From Gammaproteobacteria bacterium (lineage in GTDB: Bacteria > Pseudomonadota > Gammaproteobacteria > Coxiellales > Coxiellaceae), in assembly GCA_021774015.1 (NCBI GenBank), contig JAJFJO010000241.1:1-7611 (forward strand): DNA of 7,611 bases. Direction: 5' to 3'. The position numbers and the translations under genes are program-made. The notes under the pieces are model-generated. The model was not told the origin of the DNA. It saw nothing but the letters and a program-made list of their open reading frames with translations, and made no database searches. Below, in pieces: positions 6,535 to 7,611 of this stretch. Each line of letters opens with the position of its first letter. The first letter of the stretch is position 1.

Positions 6535-7499
6535 AGGGTAGAGGCAGGCCCAGCTGCAGCTGCAGTTTCTGCTTCGCCGTCGTCATCACCCTCGAGAAAT
6601 AACGCTCGCGCAACTTCGTCATCTACTTGGGATCTAAAAAAACCAGCTCCCAGTAGTGCTAGGCTGTTTGGGGTTTTGTTATGTGCACCGGCAGCTGCCG
6701 CTGTAGCATTTCCAATATTTTCTTCGCTTGCTGCCCCAGCACCCGCTTCAGAAAAATACCCTTCTGTCGCTTCAACTGCGGGTTCTGCCTTAGCTTGCGC
6801 AAATATACCGGTAATGATGTCTTGCATTAATTCTTGTAGTGCATGTAACGGTGGTTGGTAGTTTAGAGCGTTTAATTCAATTGTGATTGTACAATTACTA
6901 CCGTTGCCGATGGTGCTAGTTTCTTTCTCTTCGACGTGAGTAATGTTGCCATCATCACCTCTTAATAAAGTTGCATTACAGGCATAAATAACTTCATCAC
7001 CTTGAGATAGTAATACGGCAATGGGGCGCTCGACAGTTGCCATACGCATTGAGTTATGTGCAGCGGGTGCGACAGCCATGGTGCGACGAGTCGCTTGTGC
7101 ATTAGTCAGCCCGGCCTCATTCAGTACTTGTTGTTGGAGGGCAGTATCTTCAGCTGTGCGTGGTCGTGCAATACGGTCTGAACCTTGGCTAAAGGCGACG
7201 AAGTGACTCAGTTCATGCTTAAATCGAGGGTCAACATGAACAGATTCGGTTTGACGGGCGGCAACTTGAGCACTGGCACCAAAGCTACCCTTGTAATCTG
7301 GTCGGTATCGATCAGATGCGTCTAATGTTAAAGAGTGAGGGTGAACGTCACGTTGAGGTGCTCTTGGAGGGGAAAATAGCTCAGCCTTACCACCGCTTGT
7401 CTCTATAGGCTCTTTGGCCTGGTAAAAGCGATAGTTGCCGTCCCACAGGGGCTGGGACACGGTGAAGATACTTGCTGCTCCATTGATGGTGGCAGTCAC
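6531..7499 (-). CDS. Unrecognised protein with a HExxH (zincin-like) motif and acidic Ala-rich tail; start uncertain, possibly the 3' part of an interrupted gene
   Basis: The frame gives 322 residues from a GTG at 7499. I do not recognise a named family. H95-E96-L97-S98-H99 (complement of 7203-7217) fits the HExxH zinc site of metallopeptidases, preceded by SVHVDPRFK. About 20-45 residues later, DTALQQQVLNEAGL and RR loosely resemble the Glu/Asn-Leu-Arg part of the peptidase M91 (NleD-like effector) pattern; this resemblance is from memory and weak. Residues 150-235 look like a mixed alpha/beta domain, and 236-322 are Ala/Gly/Glu-rich, ending in an acidic stretch (EGDDDGEAE, 303-311). No signal peptide or membrane helix is seen. 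The GTG has no ribosome-binding sequence, and the first ATG is only at residue 141. The same frame continues upstream for 16 codons to a TAA, and past it to the edge. The stop overlaps the yfgM stop tail to tail. Confidence 0.6.
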   Translation of the reverse strand: MTATINGAASIFTVSQPLWDGNYRFYQAKEPIETSGGKAELFSPPRAPQRDVHPHSLTLDASDRYRPDYKGSFGASAQVAARQTESVHVDPRFKHELSHFVAFSQGSDRIARPRTAEDTALQQQVLNEAGLTNAQATRRTMAVAPAAHNSMRMATVERPIAVLLSQGDEVIYACNATLLRGDDGNITHVEEKETSTIGNGSNCTITIELNALNYQPPLHALQELMQDIITGIFAQAKAEPAVEATEGYFSEAGAGAASEENIGNATAAAAGAHNKTPNSLALLGAGFFRSQVDDEVARALFLEGDDDGEAETAAAAGPASTL

Positions 7500-7610
7500 T
7501 GTGGCGATAGTGGTGTAAGTGGTTGCGCCGGGGGTAATGGCGACGCCTTAATCATTAATGCTTACTCTTGCAGGTGTCAATACATTACTTAGATTGCGAT
7601 AACCATCTAA
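7500..7610 (-). pseudogene. Upstream in-frame extension of the HExxH gene, split by one TAA
   Basis: In the frame of the 6531-7499 gene, the 16 codons before the GTG are open (reading GVAITPGATTYTTIAT), then comes TAA (complement of 7548-7550), and before it 20 further open codons (ending LTPARVSIND) reach the window edge. The residues on both sides read like one continuous beta-rich, Thr/Val-rich protein. A single C-to-T change (CAA, Gln, to TAA) would join them. A sequencing error, a true nonsense mutation, or two separate genes in the same frame are the alternatives. The left piece alone is too short to prove it is coding. Confidence 0.4.
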
Positions 7611-7611
7611 T

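Noticed and set aside
6676..6861. Plus-strand frames within the accessory gene (6676-6861 and 7021-7206)
   Set aside because: They are antisense to the longer minus-strand frame, rich in Ala/Ser/Cys from its codon pattern, and lack ribosome-binding sites.
7498..7557. 18-codon minus-strand frame starting at an ATG near 7555 whose TGA overlaps the GTG at 7499
   Set aside because: It is Pro/Leu-rich as expected for an out-of-frame reading of the Thr-rich coding segment, and has only a weak AGAG sequence upstream.

Overview
The window looks like chromosome from a gammaproteobacterium of moderate G+C. It carries the conserved block ndk - rlmN - rodZ - hisS - yfgM, in the order seen around hisS in many Gammaproteobacteria but with several usual members missing. 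A Legionellales-type or similar host-associated lineage is possible, but this is only an inference from the general look of the proteins and one effector-like gene. Nothing in the window fixes the genus.

Layout. The left third is on the minus strand. It holds the 5' end of a penicillin-binding-protein-5-type D-Ala-D-Ala carboxypeptidase (dacA-like, cut by the left edge), preceded in the direction of transcription by a CPA1-family Na+/H+ antiporter. A 199-base divergent intergenic region (2040-2238) with a consensus -10 box then leads into the plus-strand housekeeping run: nucleoside diphosphate kinase, the 23S rRNA/tRNA A2-methyltransferase RlmN, a short RodZ-like membrane HTH protein, histidyl-tRNA synthetase and the YfgM/RcsA-stabilising TPR-like membrane protein. 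Gaps are small (1-base overlap ndk/rlmN, 75 bases before rodZ, 1 base between rodZ and hisS, 27 bases before yfgM), so the run is probably one or two transcription units. It joins nucleotide balance (Ndk), translation (RlmN, HisS) and envelope shape or secretion (RodZ, YfgM).

Right end. The usual partners after yfgM, bamB and der, are absent. The next gene (6531-7499, minus) is convergent, and its stop codon overlaps the yfgM stop. It encodes an unrecognised protein with a zincin-like HELSH motif and an Ala/acidic C-terminal tail. Its frame continues upstream without a convincing start, through a single in-frame TAA (7548-7550), to the window edge. It is therefore either an interrupted longer gene or the 3' part of something whose start is wrongly placed here. 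This end is the most accessory-looking and most interesting part of the window.

No tRNA, rRNA, CRISPR array, insertion sequence or convincing intrinsic terminator was seen. No stretch longer than 300 bases lacks a gene.
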